Below, in pieces: positions 21,730 to 33,624 of a stretch of DNA of 64,000 nt (within the stretch, counting starts at the first letter, position 1; each line of letters starts with the position of its first letter). Made by a program: the position numbers and the translations under genes. Location: positions 287,437,001-287,501,000 of the forward strand of contig CM028131.1 of assembly GCA_016271365.2 (NCBI GenBank). Reading direction: 5' to 3'. This DNA is from Neoceratodus forsteri (lineage: Eukaryota; Chordata; Ceratodontiformes; Ceratodontidae). The notes beneath the pieces were generated by a model. That model did not search any database. It saw only the letters and a program-made list of their open reading frames with translations, and was not told where the DNA came from.

Positions 21730-23554
21730 TGTAACCCCTCGGTGGCGCTATCCCAAGGGCTACTACCTCTGCCTGCTTAACTGCTAACAGGTTGAGGGGC
21801 CTAGGTCAGGGTTTGCAGTAGTTAAACTAACTTGGTCACAGCCCTCTGGGACACTGTAACCCCCCTTTCTTCCCACTAGTGGCCCATACAATGCATTAGG
21901 AATATCTTCAAAATGTACACTTACCCCCAGGACTGGCTCTGTCAACTGGACTCTGGGGACCCCCTGTAAAACAAGATGATACAGTGCAAAAACCACAGTA
22001 CAATACTTTAACATAAATGAATACCTCAGTCAGTGTAACTTTGCTGAAAACCAACAGATCTGATTTATTTAAGGAGCTGTAACAAGGAAGGGGGAAATCA
22101 GGTTAATTAGGTTAAACACATTAATAATCACAGTACTGTGCGCATATTCAGAGTCCCAAATTGTCACTTTCACTGGGTACCCAGGGTGGGGGGGGGGTGG
22201 CTAGCCCAGGATCGGTGCAGCTGGATGGGGCCCTGTGATGGAAAAAACACTTGCACAATACCCAACTGTAATCTGGAGCCGGAGGGCTCAGTTCATGAAG
22301 AACTGAAAAAAGCAACAATTAGACGACACACTTGCGATTTGATAAACAGATGGTAGGGAGCTACCCTGCTTTGTACTCAAAAACTCAAGGCTGGGAACTG
22401 GATGGAAGGCTGATTGTCCTGGATTGCCAGGAGGAGCAGACCATGTGGACAAGGTCCTTGTGACTGGACCCCACTGCAGTTTAGAGCAAATGGATGTACT
22501 GTAGTCTGGATTAAGCTGGGGTTTACTTCCAGCTTCATGCACTCAATTCACTGTACAGGGGATTTGAAACGCGATTCCCCACAAGCACTACACACATTTA
22601 TATGTAAAAGGAAAGTGCTATACCAGGCAGGCTGCTTCTCGATCCCGATCACAATGGCTGCACAATACCCGGGAGAACACACAGCAGATTCAATTCCTGA
22701 CAGTCCGAGCGTGATTCAGCAATTTCTCCAGTCTTCTACAGGGTGAGCCTGGTTTCTACTCTTCAGATCTCCTTGATTCTCTTCACAGGTTGGATTCAGT
22801 CCGAACAGGTGCTTGCACAAGCTGAAGACCGAAATTTAGGGCCTTACACGCGCTTACTATGTGAAACTGTACAGCGCAGAAGCTCACAGCTCCTTGTCTC
22901 TTCACTGCCCCAAACTGATCTGATCTTTCCAGTAGACAGAGCTGAGCATTTCCTTTGAGTTCCTCCCAGTTCAGTTGGCTGGTTTGGTTGTCACTCACAG
23001 TAAACTCCCCCTGTTGGTGGAAAAAAGGCGCCGAAGTCCAAACTACAATTCCCAGAAGCACTGGCCATATAGTACATAGGTGGCTGGCTCCACAATGAGA
23101 GTCCATGTTCTGATTTGCCAGCAGCAGGCTCCATTTCATAGGTACCCCCACACTGATTGGTCCAGTTCGGCAGTTCAAAACCAGAATAGGGAACAAGGCA
23201 AACACAGTTCTGACTGCAAAGAAAAGCAGGTTAGACAAACTGTAATTTTGTTATTACTCTAAGTGATTTCTGGCAAACAGTTTACATTTTTGAAAAGTGC
23301 TCACTCTGCCCACTTAGTGACGGCAGAAACGGAGCAATTTGGCAGCAGCTCAAGTGGGACTCAAGCAGGGAAACACACAGACCCCCGTCAAAATGAATTA
23401 TGTCTGCAGGCAGACAGCTCTTAAAGAGACAGTACCAGAGGCTCTAAAATCACTCTCAGATAAACGGCTTAGACGCCGAACACCATTCAGGCTTGGAGCA
23501 TTCAAGCAAGCTCCTGGAAGACTTTTAGGAACTCCCATTTGCAGGGGGGTTACA
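21730..23554 (-). repeat. Ty3 5' LTR, complete
   Basis: The LTR is 1825 bp, bounded TGTAACC...GGTTACA. It contains the 168 bp U3 start (23387-23554) missing from the other LTR. Just inside it on the minus strand the element continues 'tcttggaagctcacc', which I could not match confidently to a tRNA 3' end. Confidence 0.85.
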
Positions 23555-23726
23555 CCTATGCTTCCATTTCTCCTGCTCATGTTCCTGTGGGGATTCTGTC
23601 TTTCCCTGGTCCACACCTTACCAGTCTGCCTTTTCCTGCATTCCTCCAGCTTCCTAGGTGGGTGGAGACAGAGTTTCTCCTTTATCAGACCCCCCTTGAT
23701 AGCCTTTTCTGCCATCCCTCCCCCAT

Positions 23727-25304
23727 TCACAAGTTTAAACCCCACCTTTCACCAATGATCCCCTCTATTTTCAATTCAAGGATTTCCTTTCCCTTCAAAT
23801 TGAGATGGAGCCTGTCTCTAGCATACAGCTCCTTATCCTCCCAGGTCTCCCCCCAGTTCCCCATCAACCCATGCCCTCTGGCCCCACACCACTCCCTGAG
23901 CCACTGGTTTATCACCCTAATCTTCCTCTTTTGTTCCCCACTAGTCCTTGGCATCAGCAGGATTTCCGAGAAGGAAATTGCGTGTCCTATATCACGACAG
24001 ACCCTGGCAAGCTTCCTGAACTTTGCCTATATCTCTAGCTCCCTCAATGTCATTGGTACCCAGGTGGACCAGTATGTCCGGGGAACCACCACAATCCTTT
24101 GCCGGCTGATATACCTCATGCTTGGCCCTGTGCACCGTTAGTCCAGGGAAGCATTTTTTTCTAACCGGGCAGGCTTCTCCCTCCTACCATTTGATCCCCT
24201 GATCATGGAATCACCCAACAGGAGCACTCTGCGCCCTTTTCCTCCATTCCCCCCTTCCATGTCCCTCATCCTTTCTACGGTCCCTCCCCAAGCCCGGCTC
24301 CTTGCTTCTCCCCTATCTGGGTGCCACCTGCCATGCCCTCCTATTTAACCTGGCCACCCCCTCCCCTCCAATCCTATGCCCCTTGTCCTCCTGAGTATCC
24401 TTCTGTACCTCACTACCCCCACCATTACTGCTCATGACTGGTCCTTCCCCCCCATCTGCTAAACTAACCTGGCTCGTCTTCCCTTCCTTCCCGTCTCTGT
24501 TCAGCCCCTCCTTGCTTGTCGTGCTCCCCTAGCCTAAACCCTCAGCTCCCTTTACTATATCCTCCTTGTACTTCTGGTCCTTCTTCTTGCTCTTTCCTCC
24601 CAGCTGGTCCTTTTCCTTGTGCTTTCCTCCCTCTACCCCTTCATCCTCCTGCTGTGATCCCCTGCTCCCCCGTTTTCCCGCATTCCAAGTTCCCCTCTGT
24701 TCTTCCCACTATCTAGCTCCCACCTCCTGCCCCCTACTCCTTTCCATCTGTAACCACCCCGCAGTTGTACATCACCCCTCATCCTCACAGAGAGAAGAGA
24801 ATTGAGCTGTTACTGGGCCAAGGTCCGACCCACTCCTCCTCTCCATTTCTTCCTTCTGTGCAGCCCCAGCCATCTGCCTACTTCCTGAGAGATGTCCTCC
24901 TTTGGCCCCATCTGTGAGGGTCCCCAGTTACCTGCCAGCTTCTTCATAGTATCCTCCTTTTGGGCCCATCTTCCAGGGTCCCTATGTGACTAGAGTACTC
25001 TCGCACTCCTTTCCTATATTCTCGCTCCTAGTGTTTGGTGCAACCCCATGGGAGAGCCCTGCCCTATTCCCCAACCATACCTCCCCCCTTCCCCCAGCTG
25101 TCTCCTAATCCCCTCAACCTCCTTCCTAAGCTGTGCCAGCTGGTAGCACACTGGGCAACCACTGAACTTCCAAGCCCAGTCCAGTATCATGGCTGCCTCA
25201 CACCCTGTGCACCCCACCACCCTCCCAAAGATGCCGACCCTAATGACATGTGGTCCCATCCCCTTCCAAGTAGGTTTCCTTGGGTGAGCCACCAAGTTCC
25301 CCAC
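23727..25304 (-). pseudogene. CR1 ORF1 with SGNH-esterase remnant
   Basis: Frame 25304-25014 has the Cys-containing N-terminal motif 'CPVCYQLAQLRKEVEGIR', a coiled-coil start typical of CR1 ORF1. Frame 23954-23727 has the esterase end: 'REWCGARGHGLMGNWG', then 'YARDRLHLNLKGKEIL', where the final Asp-x-x-His pair of the SGNH hydrolase would sit. The same block recurs in the two other CR1 copies at 36635-37183 and 39581-39970. The region between is degraded and pyrimidine-rich on the plus strand. Confidence 0.8.
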
Positions 25305-25491
25305 TAGTCCAAGACTTTTAAACTTTCAACACTTGAGTGGCTGAACTTTTCCCCACCTGACTATTAGCCTTAAAAGTTTGCTCACAGTGGAAGTTTGCAA
25401 CTCCCTAAACTCCTCCCTCCCAGCCTTTAAGCTCAACCCCCAGTGACTATTCTGTATTTAAGAAAGGCAAATGCAAGGCTTGGGTGGGAGG

Positions 25492-25935
25492 GCTTTCCAG
25501 AGAGTTCTTATGGAGTTAGGCCAATTTTAACACATAACTTACAAACAATAACAACTTACAGAAACTTATGACAAAGTTAGCATTCCAGAACCTTGCCACA
25601 ATTTCAAACTTCAGCTGCTACCTCCCTCTGCCACAGCCAGAAGACTTAAAATACCTCAGTGAGAATTTTAAACAGAGATTAACTGAAATGTAAACAACCT
25701 TGATTGGCTGGCTGTGTTACTGACCAAAGACCTCCCCCACAAGAACGGTCTACAGCTAGCACAGAGAGATTTAAGGATTTGTGTCCCCCATTCCAGAGAG
25801 TTCTTAAGGAGTTAGGCCAATTTTAAAACACAACTTACAAACAATAACAACTTACAGAAACTTATGACAAAGTTAGCTTTCCAGAACCTCACCACAATTT
25901 CAAACTTCAACTGCTACCTCCCTCTGCCACAGCCA
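25492..25935 (-). repeat. Direct duplication of ~145 bp at the CR1 5' end
   Basis: The segment from 'ttccagagagttctta' to 'ctgccacagccagaag' occurs at about 25495-25640 and again at about 25790-25935, nearly identical, with about 150 bp between. Position suggests repeated 5' UTR units of the CR1, which in CR1 and other LINEs can carry promoter activity. Confidence 0.75.
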
Positions 25936-26112
25936 GAAGAAGTACCTACTAGTAGCCAGACTGCCTCGTAGCTGACCACTCTGCACCTTGTCATGTTTTT
26001 AATGTATTTTACCTTCAGCTCCTAATTTTGCCAGTTCTCCTGGTCAGCCAGAAAATGTCGATACCCAGGAGCTATTCATGACTCTTGGCTGCCAAGTCCT
26101 TATTTCAGCCCC
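25936..26112. repeat. Interspersed repeat shared with 61463-61628
   Basis: Both loci read through 'agtagcc', 'cttcagctcct', 'cccaggagctattcatg' and 'ccttatttcagcccctggg' in the same orientation, about 175 bp. At the second locus it directly follows a SINE. Family unknown. Confidence 0.7.
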
Positions 26113-28540
26113 TGGGGAACATACCTCAGCAACCTCCAGGGTGGGATACTGGCATTAACTACAGCACACGTTACAAGCTCCATGCTCATACCTCAGGCTC
26201 TTACTGGCACAACCAAATAGCTAATTTCTTTCTAAACAAGAAAAAGGAAAGTTTCTTATCACTACTCTGACTTTTCCTCATTTCAGTAAATGAGCAACCA
26301 GGTGGCTGGGGGGGGGGGAGAGCGAGCAAGCATGGGGGCACAGGTCTAACATCCAAAAAAAGCCCTGTTCAGTTGTACTTGACGGTTTCCTTTGAACTGC
26401 AACACAATTCCAGCTGCCCTGCTCTTTCAGAGCTTGCAGCACTCGTGTCTTTCTCCCAGCCATCTTCCTTGGCACACAGTAGAACAACACCCAAATCCTC
26501 ACAACATAAAATATGTATTAAAAGGAAAAAAGCTCCATTCTTCTGTCCACTCCCTCTTTCCCCCACATCAACAGTTTCAGTGCAAGTCAGCAGGCAGAAG
26601 ACAAATGGGACTACAGTATTTATAGCCCTCCCTTTTGGCATACAGCACAACTGCCATACCTCTCACTAGGTCAAATGTTAAAAGACAAATGAAAGAGTAA
26701 ACTAAAACAAATAAATAATCATGCCAAATCCTGTTTTATTTTGTTTCCGTATTCAGAAGTACACAAAAATGTAAGCCTTAACAGAGCCACATTGTAAATA
26801 TGGCTTTCTAGCCGTAATGGCGTTTTGTACCAACCTTTACCTGTATAAAAATAAAAATATTCTACTACAGTTTTGAAAAAACAAAAATGGATGCCACATT
26901 AGGACAAATGTCCTAAAGCAAAACCAAAATTCATCCAGTTCTAGCAGGTAGAAGAACTTCTTATCCAAACATACAATTTTCAGTTTTTAGATACCTAAAC
27001 ACATTTAAATTAAAGAACCCCATTTTATGAGTGCAATAAGACACTCCAGGTTGTGCACTGTGCTGAGATAAGCAAACTTCCAGGGGCTGAAGGCATTCTG
27101 CCCGTTGCCTTATACCTTCCTACACCCAGGCATGCAGTTGTCTCAGCACAATGCACACCCCATAGTGTCTTATTGCTTATTTATTTGCTGACCAGCACAG
27201 TTTAAGGCTGACAGGCTGTTTAGCTAGACTAGCGCAATGTAGGATGACTATTTTAAAATTTGCCAGAAATAGCTAGATGGCTACTGCCAGAGACCTCCTG
27301 CTGGAACCCATGACTCTGTTCCACCTCTATCCATGTGAAACATTTAGTGTAGAACTGTTCTGTAACCTACTTTCCTTGGTGGACTAGAGAATGATTAAGC
27401 AACAAAACATGGTGTGGCATTGGTTGCACTAGGTTTATCACATACCCATGGGTACAGTAAGGCACAAGGCCATAGGTCAAGTACCTTCAGCTTCGGGGTG
27501 CATGGTAAACTGAGTACGGTCAACATTCCTATGGTATCTTATTGGTTACACTAAAAAAAAGAAAGGGTATTTGCTGAAATGAGAAAAATAGTAAAAGAAA
27601 ACTATTTCAAAATAAAAATGTGCACTTTAAAAATAGGTAGAATAGTTCCTACTCAAGTTTGGTGTCACATGGGGTCACTGTAGTTTCTGTCACCTGACTG
27701 GGAATTATTGCCAGGAGATTGAACTTTCTTGGTCAGTTATGTTAAATAAATAAATCTTGTTTGTGTACTGGTCTTTTTTTTAATAGTGCTAAGCCAATGC
27801 AGTGCATTTTGTGTACTTCAGTTGTCTGTCTACACTGTGCATGGAGACCGGGACACCACACAGAAACACCATTGCAAGCCAATGTTTTAATCTCATTTTT
27901 GTATCTCCTCCCATGTCTCAAATCCATTTCTGCTAGTTCTATTGTATAATCATTGGCAAAGCAAGCCCATTGCCTCTAGCCAAGTTTTGTAGTTTCTCAC
28001 CTCTCCCCCCCCCCCCATCCGTAATCCCTGTTCCCTTCAGTACCTCCTGGAAATGAGCCTTGGCTCAGCATGTCTTTCCCAGTCATCAGTTTGCAAATAA
28101 ATTCATAACTCTGGGACAGTTTCCGTAATCAGTGATAAGCATGCTTCTCACACAGAGCCCTGCTTCTGGCCTGGTTTTTCATTCTCTTACCACCAAGCTG
28201 TCTCTCTCTCTCTCTCTCTCTCTGGGACAAAATGAGAACTAGTTGTTCACGTGGTTGCAGCACCAATACAGTAGCAACTTTTAATATAATTGAGACTGCT
28301 GAGCTCACAGATAATTACTGTAAAAGTTGAAAGAAAGTGCTACCTTGGGGGGGGGTGTGTGTGTGTGTGTGCGCACGCGAGCATGCATGCATTCCTAAAG
28401 AGGTAATGTAACTGCAGACATCTGCTTTTGAGCAACAGGTCTCTCTGTTAGAGCTTGTAATTCTAATGCCTGTGGTATCAACTGTGGGCTTCCATTATCA
28501 AAATCCAAACAGGGAGACCGCAAACACTTCGGTGCAGGGT
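26113..28540. other. Mostly unassigned DNA with simple repeats
   Basis: No protein family or host exon was recognised. Overlapping short frames at 26278-26669 lack motifs. Simple repeats: a CT run at 28201-28223 and a GT run at about 28356-28370. A small foldback at 27034-27172 is listed separately. Confidence 0.5.
27034..27172. mobile_element. Small foldback/MITE-like palindrome
   Basis: The left arm begins 'gcaataagacact' and contains 'gtgcactgtgctgaga' at about 27034-27075. The right arm at about 27133-27172 is its reverse complement with a few mismatches ('tctcagcacaatgcac', then 'agtgtcttattgc'). Arms are about 36-40 bp, with about 60 bp between. No target duplication was resolved. Confidence 0.6.
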
Positions 28541-28569
28541 AATGGGTGGCTAGACCAGGTTACACAAAA

Positions 28570-28796
28570 GTCCAAAGAGCACCCGTACACTAATGAACTT
28601 GAACATCTCACACTAAATGACAAAGTCTAGATAAGTAAAGTGCTTTAATGCATAATAGAAAATAGTGTGATACAGATACAGACTCAGACCGCACCACCAA
28701 ACCCTCCCAGCACTTTGGGAAGAACTCTTCATCAGGGGGCGTAGCTATGGGAGAAACAACACCCTATAAATAGTGACAATTCATAAATATTCACAT
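28570..28796. repeat. Left arm of a 16.5 kb-apart inverted repeat
   Basis: Reverse complement of about 45278-45500, with shared phrases 'ctattttctattatgcatta', 'gttcaagttcattagtgt' and 'tgtcactatttatagggtg'. It sits just outside the 5' side of the Tx1-type LINE. The minus strand contains CTGATGA followed by a short potential stem and AAAG, a weak echo of hammerhead cores. Confidence 0.75.
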
Positions 28797-28799
28797 TAT

Positions 28800-28885
28800 T
28801 TTTTTTTTTTAGTTTAGTTTTTTGTTGACCGGGTAAGTGCACTAGACAAATTCTGCCTGTTTTCAGGCACGACCCGAGGGAGGGG
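28800..28885 (-). repeat. SINE-like tail, minus strand
   Basis: Reverse complement of the tail described at 4917-5025: a T-run at its left, then 'gttgaccgggtaagtgcacta' and 'caggcacgacccg' shortly after. Separates the inverted-repeat arm from the Tx1-type LINE. Confidence 0.55.
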
Positions 28886-29263
28886 TATACAGATGAATGC
28901 CAACTGACCTTGAACCAGATTAAGCTGTTGGTGGTATTTTTAGTGAATGGGGAGAAATTTGGCCAGGGCACCGGGGAAATTCCTCTACTCTGTAGACAGG
29001 TGGTGCTGTGTCTACGGGGAAGGTCCTCAGTAGTATGGAGGAGGACAGTGGAGGTGGACGTGCTACTGATAGCAAGCCTGCACAACCTAGCAGGGAGAAT
29101 GGTACAGCTGGGAGGCACCCTCTGGGTGACCAGCTTTTCATACCTTATCCCCCACTTTCGGAGGCAGTGAAAAACAGTGGAGATGCTGCCGGGAAAAAGG
29201 GGAACTTCTGATTCCCCCACCATGCCTGCATTTTGATCACTTGAAAGTCCCGACACGGCCATA

Positions 29264-31118
29264 ATGCCTGTAGAAGAAGATGAGGATATTGACAGCATTG
29301 TGAAAACAAAGCAGGATTTACTAGCTAAAGCAGAAGTGGAATACCAGGCTGCTAAACATCGTGCAGCGGAAGAAAAAAAAAAAGGAAACGTCCTTTGCAA
29401 GGCTCGCCGTCACCTACCTCGGAATTTTCGGCAAAGGTATTCATTGCGGCCTCACAGCCACAGGTTAATTTAGCCCAGATTCACTCATTTTGGAGAAAGA
29501 GCAAGATGTCCGATCACTGCAGGATCCACAATGGTCCCCAGAGCGAGCCTTGGAACAGGCTGGATGGATCTGGAACGAGGCAGGTCAGTGGGTTGCAGAT
29601 CTCAGAATTCCACTTCCAGGCTCCATAGTCTCTGAGAGGTCCACTGGGGGAAAGGGAGATAAGTTCCTCCAAATTGGAGGTAACCAGGACAAGACATTTT
29701 TAGATGATTTGCACCCTGTACTTGCTTCATTCTCGGCAGTAGAACAACCCCCCATGAACCCTGTTGCCGAAACTGTGCAAGTAGATTCAAACTCATCTGG
29801 TTCCATATCCTTTTCCCCTATCGAGACTCTCCCACAACAGGGGCCCCCTGAAGCTCCACAGGAGGACATCGTTTCTCCTAATGTAGAGGGGTAGTCTGCT
29901 TTACTTCCTGATGCGACCACAGGCACTGACACTGTATCCCAAATCTGACAATGCCCACATATGCCAGCCTTTTTCAAAAACCTGGCTCTCTAGTTAAACG
30001 TCGTAATGCTGTTAGATTACATTTTTAGGGACTGTTGACACCATGCCTGACCGATTTTATGTGGGGAAAGTTTTAATGAAACAAATGCTTGTTTTTTCTC
30101 CCACTGAGGTGTATGCTTTGATATATACCCAAGGGAAGTCTACATATGACATTAGCTTTCATTCTCCTGACATCCTGAATTGCTTTTGGATGAAGTATGC
30201 TTTATTAAAAACAAACCCTGCATGGGCCCATTTTCAGGCCATACCACTCACCAAGCAAGCCTTTAAAGTGATAACAGTTCTTTTCAGGAATGAGGGGGTA
30301 AATGTTGCAGACATCCCATACTGGCTTGAGAAACTTTACAAAATCCAGGGTTACCCAGAACCAATTCTAGACTCAGAAGGTTTCTGGAACAGGGGTTGGC
30401 ATTACAAAGTGACCTTATCACTAACTGAAGATGTGCTCCAACGTCTTCCTAGTTGTTCTACTTGGGCCAGGATAAAGGCTTCATGTTTTATCTTGGACAA
30501 CCATGCCACTGCTATAAGTGTGGTTTCAGCAGACATTTAAGCAGAAGCTGTGACACACTAAAATGTGCACAGTGTGGAGAACTGGGGCATGTCATGTCTG
30601 ATTGCCACCATCCTGTTAAATTCAGTTTATGTGAGGAAAATCATTCCCTCCTGGACTACCCCTGGGCAGCTCATAATACTACTAATGGAAACTTTGCTAT
30701 AAAGGATTTTTACTTGAATACTGCTATAACAGCAGTTTTACAACAGTCTGCCTCCTTCCCCCCGGCAGAAAACCTCCTGAGGGCCCCTCTGTTCCTTCTA
30801 TGGAAGTTCAAACAGTTATACAACAAACATCTGGGTCTAAGGGAAAACCTGTCTCCCATCTTACCTCCTGCTGGGGAAGTGCCCACAGTTCCTGGACTAC
30901 CCACTGACAGAGATACTATGCCTCCCCTCCTTCTACCTGAAGGGGCTTTTACCATTGTGAACAATCATAGACGGAGTTTTCGGAATAAAATTATGGCCTC
31001 TACTTCAGAGGTTTTCCATCTCCCATTACAAAACACTTTTTCAACTTTGCAGGGAGAGGATCCAGATGCTGGAACTGAATCAGATTCCACTGGATTTAAC
31101 CACCCTTCTAAAAAATAA
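29264..31118 (+). pseudogene. Tx1-type LINE ORF1 with CCHC zinc knuckles
   Basis: Frame 29264-29473 is a charged, helical start (EDIDSIVKTKQDLLAKAE). Frame 29490-29894 is Ser/Pro/Glu-rich. Frame 30043-30540 contains a folded-domain-like segment (YWLEKLYKIQGYPEPILDSE). Frame 30453-31118 has successive knuckles: CHCYKCGFSRHLSRSC, then CAQCGELGHVMSDC, then a third decayed one (CEENHSLLDYP). The ORF is broken by stops at 29895 and by shifts near 29480 and 30480. The role in the family is RNA binding in the retrotransposition particle. Confidence 0.78.
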
Positions 31119-31226
31119 ATCTAGAATGGAATCCCAGAAATGAGTCAAGAAGAAATCATGAAAACTTCCAGTTTATGACAAACAGCTTTAAAGTATCTTT
31201 TCTAACCCCTAGCTGTTCATATCGGT

Positions 31227-31975
31227 ATGGGTGGGTTGTATGAAATTAAAATGGCCTCTCTGAATGTGAATAGCATTCAGTCCAAGAGGAAACTGCTTTT
31301 GATTTATGCTCTATTTGAATTTGCATTTTATGATGTGGTTTTCTTGCAAGATACTAGGCTGCATACTAGGCAGGAGATGGATAGAGCCTCCTTGGGGTGG
31401 AAATGTGGGGTGGCCTAGTGCTCCATCAGGGACGACCTTTACAGTGGTGTTGGTATCTGTATAAATAATTCCTATGCTAAACTTATACAATCTGTGGATA
31501 TTTTTCCAGGCTGGGCCCTCATGATAGATGTCACCCTTTATAATTTACCTTGCTGACTCATAAATGTGTATGCCCTACAAACAAAAACAGCCAGAATAGA
31601 GATTTTCCAAACCATACAGCCATATCTATTCACCGCTAGATATGTTTTTCTAGGGCGTTATTTTCATTGTGGGTTGTACCTGAAAGACAGGACCCACTGA
31701 CCCAGAAAATATACTGTGACACAAACTGCTTGAATGCCCCGATATCTCAAACTGGGTTAACAGATGCTTGTGCACATTTAGGTAAACCTGACAAAACCTA
31801 TTTTTGTGGCACTTTAGCTGCTAGAATTGATTTTTGGTTCATATCCCCTTCTTTGGGAATTAAACATGCTAATATCCTCCCTGTTGCTCTCTCAGATCAA
31901 GCTGTAATAGAGATTTCAGTCTCTAACTATGACGGGATGCAGCAAGGTCCAGGATATTGGCAGCTGAAGCCTTGA
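31227..31975 (+). pseudogene. Tx1-type LINE ORF2, endonuclease part
   Basis: It begins 'MASLNVNSIQS' and 'DVVFLQDTRLHTRQEM', where the usual LQET-type glutamate is replaced by Asp. It ends with 'ARIDFWFIS' and 'LSDQAVIEIS', where the expected SDH catalytic histidine is Gln. Both substitutions point to a dead endonuclease. Stops break the stretch between 31420 and 31667. Confidence 0.72.
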
Positions 31976-32589
31976 ACTTCTGTCTTTACCTATGGTAAAG
32001 GAAGGCCTGGTTTCATTACTTGAAGCTCGTAAATCAGTTAAATTTTTATATGACATTTCTCGAGCATGGTGGGAGGAGACAAAATGGGATATAAAACAGT
32101 ATTTCCAACACATTGGATGGTTGAATGGGAAATTTAAGAAAGACCTGTACCACGTATGTAAGACACAGTTCCAAACTTAGTGTTTCAGGCTTCCCAGGGT
32201 AATGAACAAATTCTTGCAGACCTGGTTGAAACTAAAAAGAGAATGAATGAGTTACAATATAATAGACTCAAATCCTTGGAACAAGAACGTAAGTTCGGTA
32301 CCCAAGGGTCGCAGGATTTTATGAATCCATATCATTTTTGTGCTCAACAGCAACATCAGAAACAGATGACTACAGTGAGAGATACACAGGGCACTGTATT
32401 CACCACAAAAACAGATATCCTGAAAGTTGTAGATGACCATGTGTGTGTTCACTTTTTAGTGTTCAGGAGGCATCTAATGATACCTACATGGCATGACTGG
32501 ATGGGTGCCACCTGCCACAAGCCCTGCTGTCAGACAAAAAGGCACTTATATCACCCCTTACACAATCCGAAATAATGGCCACATTTAGC

Positions 32590-33600
32590 ACAAGTTAGGG
32601 ACAACTCCGCCCCAGGAAAGGACGGGATCCCATATGAACTCTATAACATTATATTACAGTATTTATTACCAGAATTTCTAGAATTGTTTCAAGATATTAT
32701 TCCTTCTGGGAAGTTAGCTGACACAATGGAAGAAGGGCTGGTGATTTTTATGTATAAAACTGGGGATAGGGCAGATTTAAATAATTGGCATCCCATTACG
32801 CTACTTAATACTGACTTTAAACTTCTTACTTAACTGTTAAATAACAGACTTTTGCTTTGTGCAACATCTCTCATTCATCCTCCCAAACACGCACTATTCC
32901 TGAACAGAGAATAACAGATAGTGTACTCCTATTAAGGGAAATTATACATTGGGGCAAGTCAGGGGAACTTGCAGGTTTTATCCTTAGTTTAGACCAGGCA
33001 AAAGCCTTCGACAAAATTGGTCATAAATATCTTTGGGAATGCTTAAAAAGGTATGGGATCCCAACTACTTTTATATCCTGGATACAGTCCTGTTATGCAA
33101 AAGCTATGGCACAAGCCTATTGCAATGGGTGGATAGGGAGAAAATTTGGGGTAAACTGGGGAGTCAGACAGGGTTGTCCCTTTAGCCCACTGCTCTATCT
33201 TTTTACATTAGACCCTCTAATATGACAAATCAACAATAATTTAGATATCCAGGGGGTCTCATTTTCTAGCTCCACGGAGGAAATAAAGAGCATAGTCTAT
33301 ACAGATGATATCTGCTTTATAGTGGGAGATTTAGCATCTACTACTTTAGTGGGACATGCTCTTTTGGATTTTACTGAATCAACAGGGACCCAAGTAAATT
33401 TTGCGAAAAGCAAGTGCCTTTCCTTTGGCACTGTAAATTTCCCTGAACCAACTGTACACTTAATGGGATACCAATGATTAAAGATACCTGTACAATCTTA
33501 GGATTACTTTTTGGCACAAGGGATTTAGCTTTGCTAAACTGGAATTTCATACTAGATTTCATACTAGAAAAATAGGAAGTCAAGAAGGCAAAGCCCATAC
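32590..33600 (+). pseudogene. Tx1-type LINE ORF2, N-terminal reverse transcriptase
   Basis: Frames give 'APGKDGIPYELY', then 'NWHPITLLNTDFKLLT' (the NYRPI-type block). Frame 32857-33225 follows with 'DQAKAFDKIGHKYLW' and 'VRQGCPFSPLLYLFTLDPL'. The catalytic box reads YTDD at about 33300-33311 instead of YADD. At about 33600 the frame runs into CR1 sequence. Confidence 0.85.
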
Positions 33601-33624
33601 AGACTTCCCCACTATTCAGTGGTG

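Larger units (their letters stand above)
13713..23554 (-). mobile_element. Ty3/gypsy LTR retrotransposon inserted in CR1
   Basis: It is bounded by TGTAACC at 13713 and GGTTACA at 23554, with the 4 bp sequence CCTA directly on both sides (13709-13712 and 23555-23558). Two collinear LTRs of 1.64 and 1.83 kb enclose, on the minus strand, gag (21.7-19.65 kb), CCHC knuckle and protease (19.6-18.9 kb), reverse transcriptase/RNase H (18.8-16.8 kb) and integrase (16.7-15.4 kb). That is the Ty3 order. Frameshifts and stops disrupt every domain. By eye the LTRs are roughly nine-tenths identical, so the insertion is not recent. Confidence 0.92.
10765..25935 (-). mobile_element. CR1-type LINE, near full length, split by a Ty3/gypsy insertion
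   Basis: Without the 13713-23554 insertion the element is about 5.3 kb, close to full-length CR1. From high to low coordinates it holds a duplicated 5' segment (25492-25935) and an ORF1 with a Cys-containing N-terminal region and the end of an SGNH-type esterase (25304-23727). After the insertion, ORF2 carries an apurinic-type endonuclease and a reverse transcriptase (13809-10818). The 3' end reads 'ttagtatgttagtac', like other CR1 tails. Sequence on either side of the insertion joins smoothly at CCTA. Multiple frameshifts and stops make it inactive. Confidence 0.85.

Noticed and set aside
23539..25307. Plus-strand proline-rich ORFs (e.g. 200 codons at 23539-24141)
   Set aside because: Antisense to CR1 ORF1; pyrimidine-rich composition explains the openness.
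28713..28739. Functional hammerhead ribozyme
   Set aside because: The CTGATGA box is present, but the GAAA partner and flanking stems are imperfect. It is kept only as a hint within the inverted-repeat finding.
29264..29894. Host exon encoding an acidic Ser/Pro protein
   Set aside because: It precedes CCHC knuckles and a Tx1-type ORF2 on the same strand, so it is better read as LINE ORF1.
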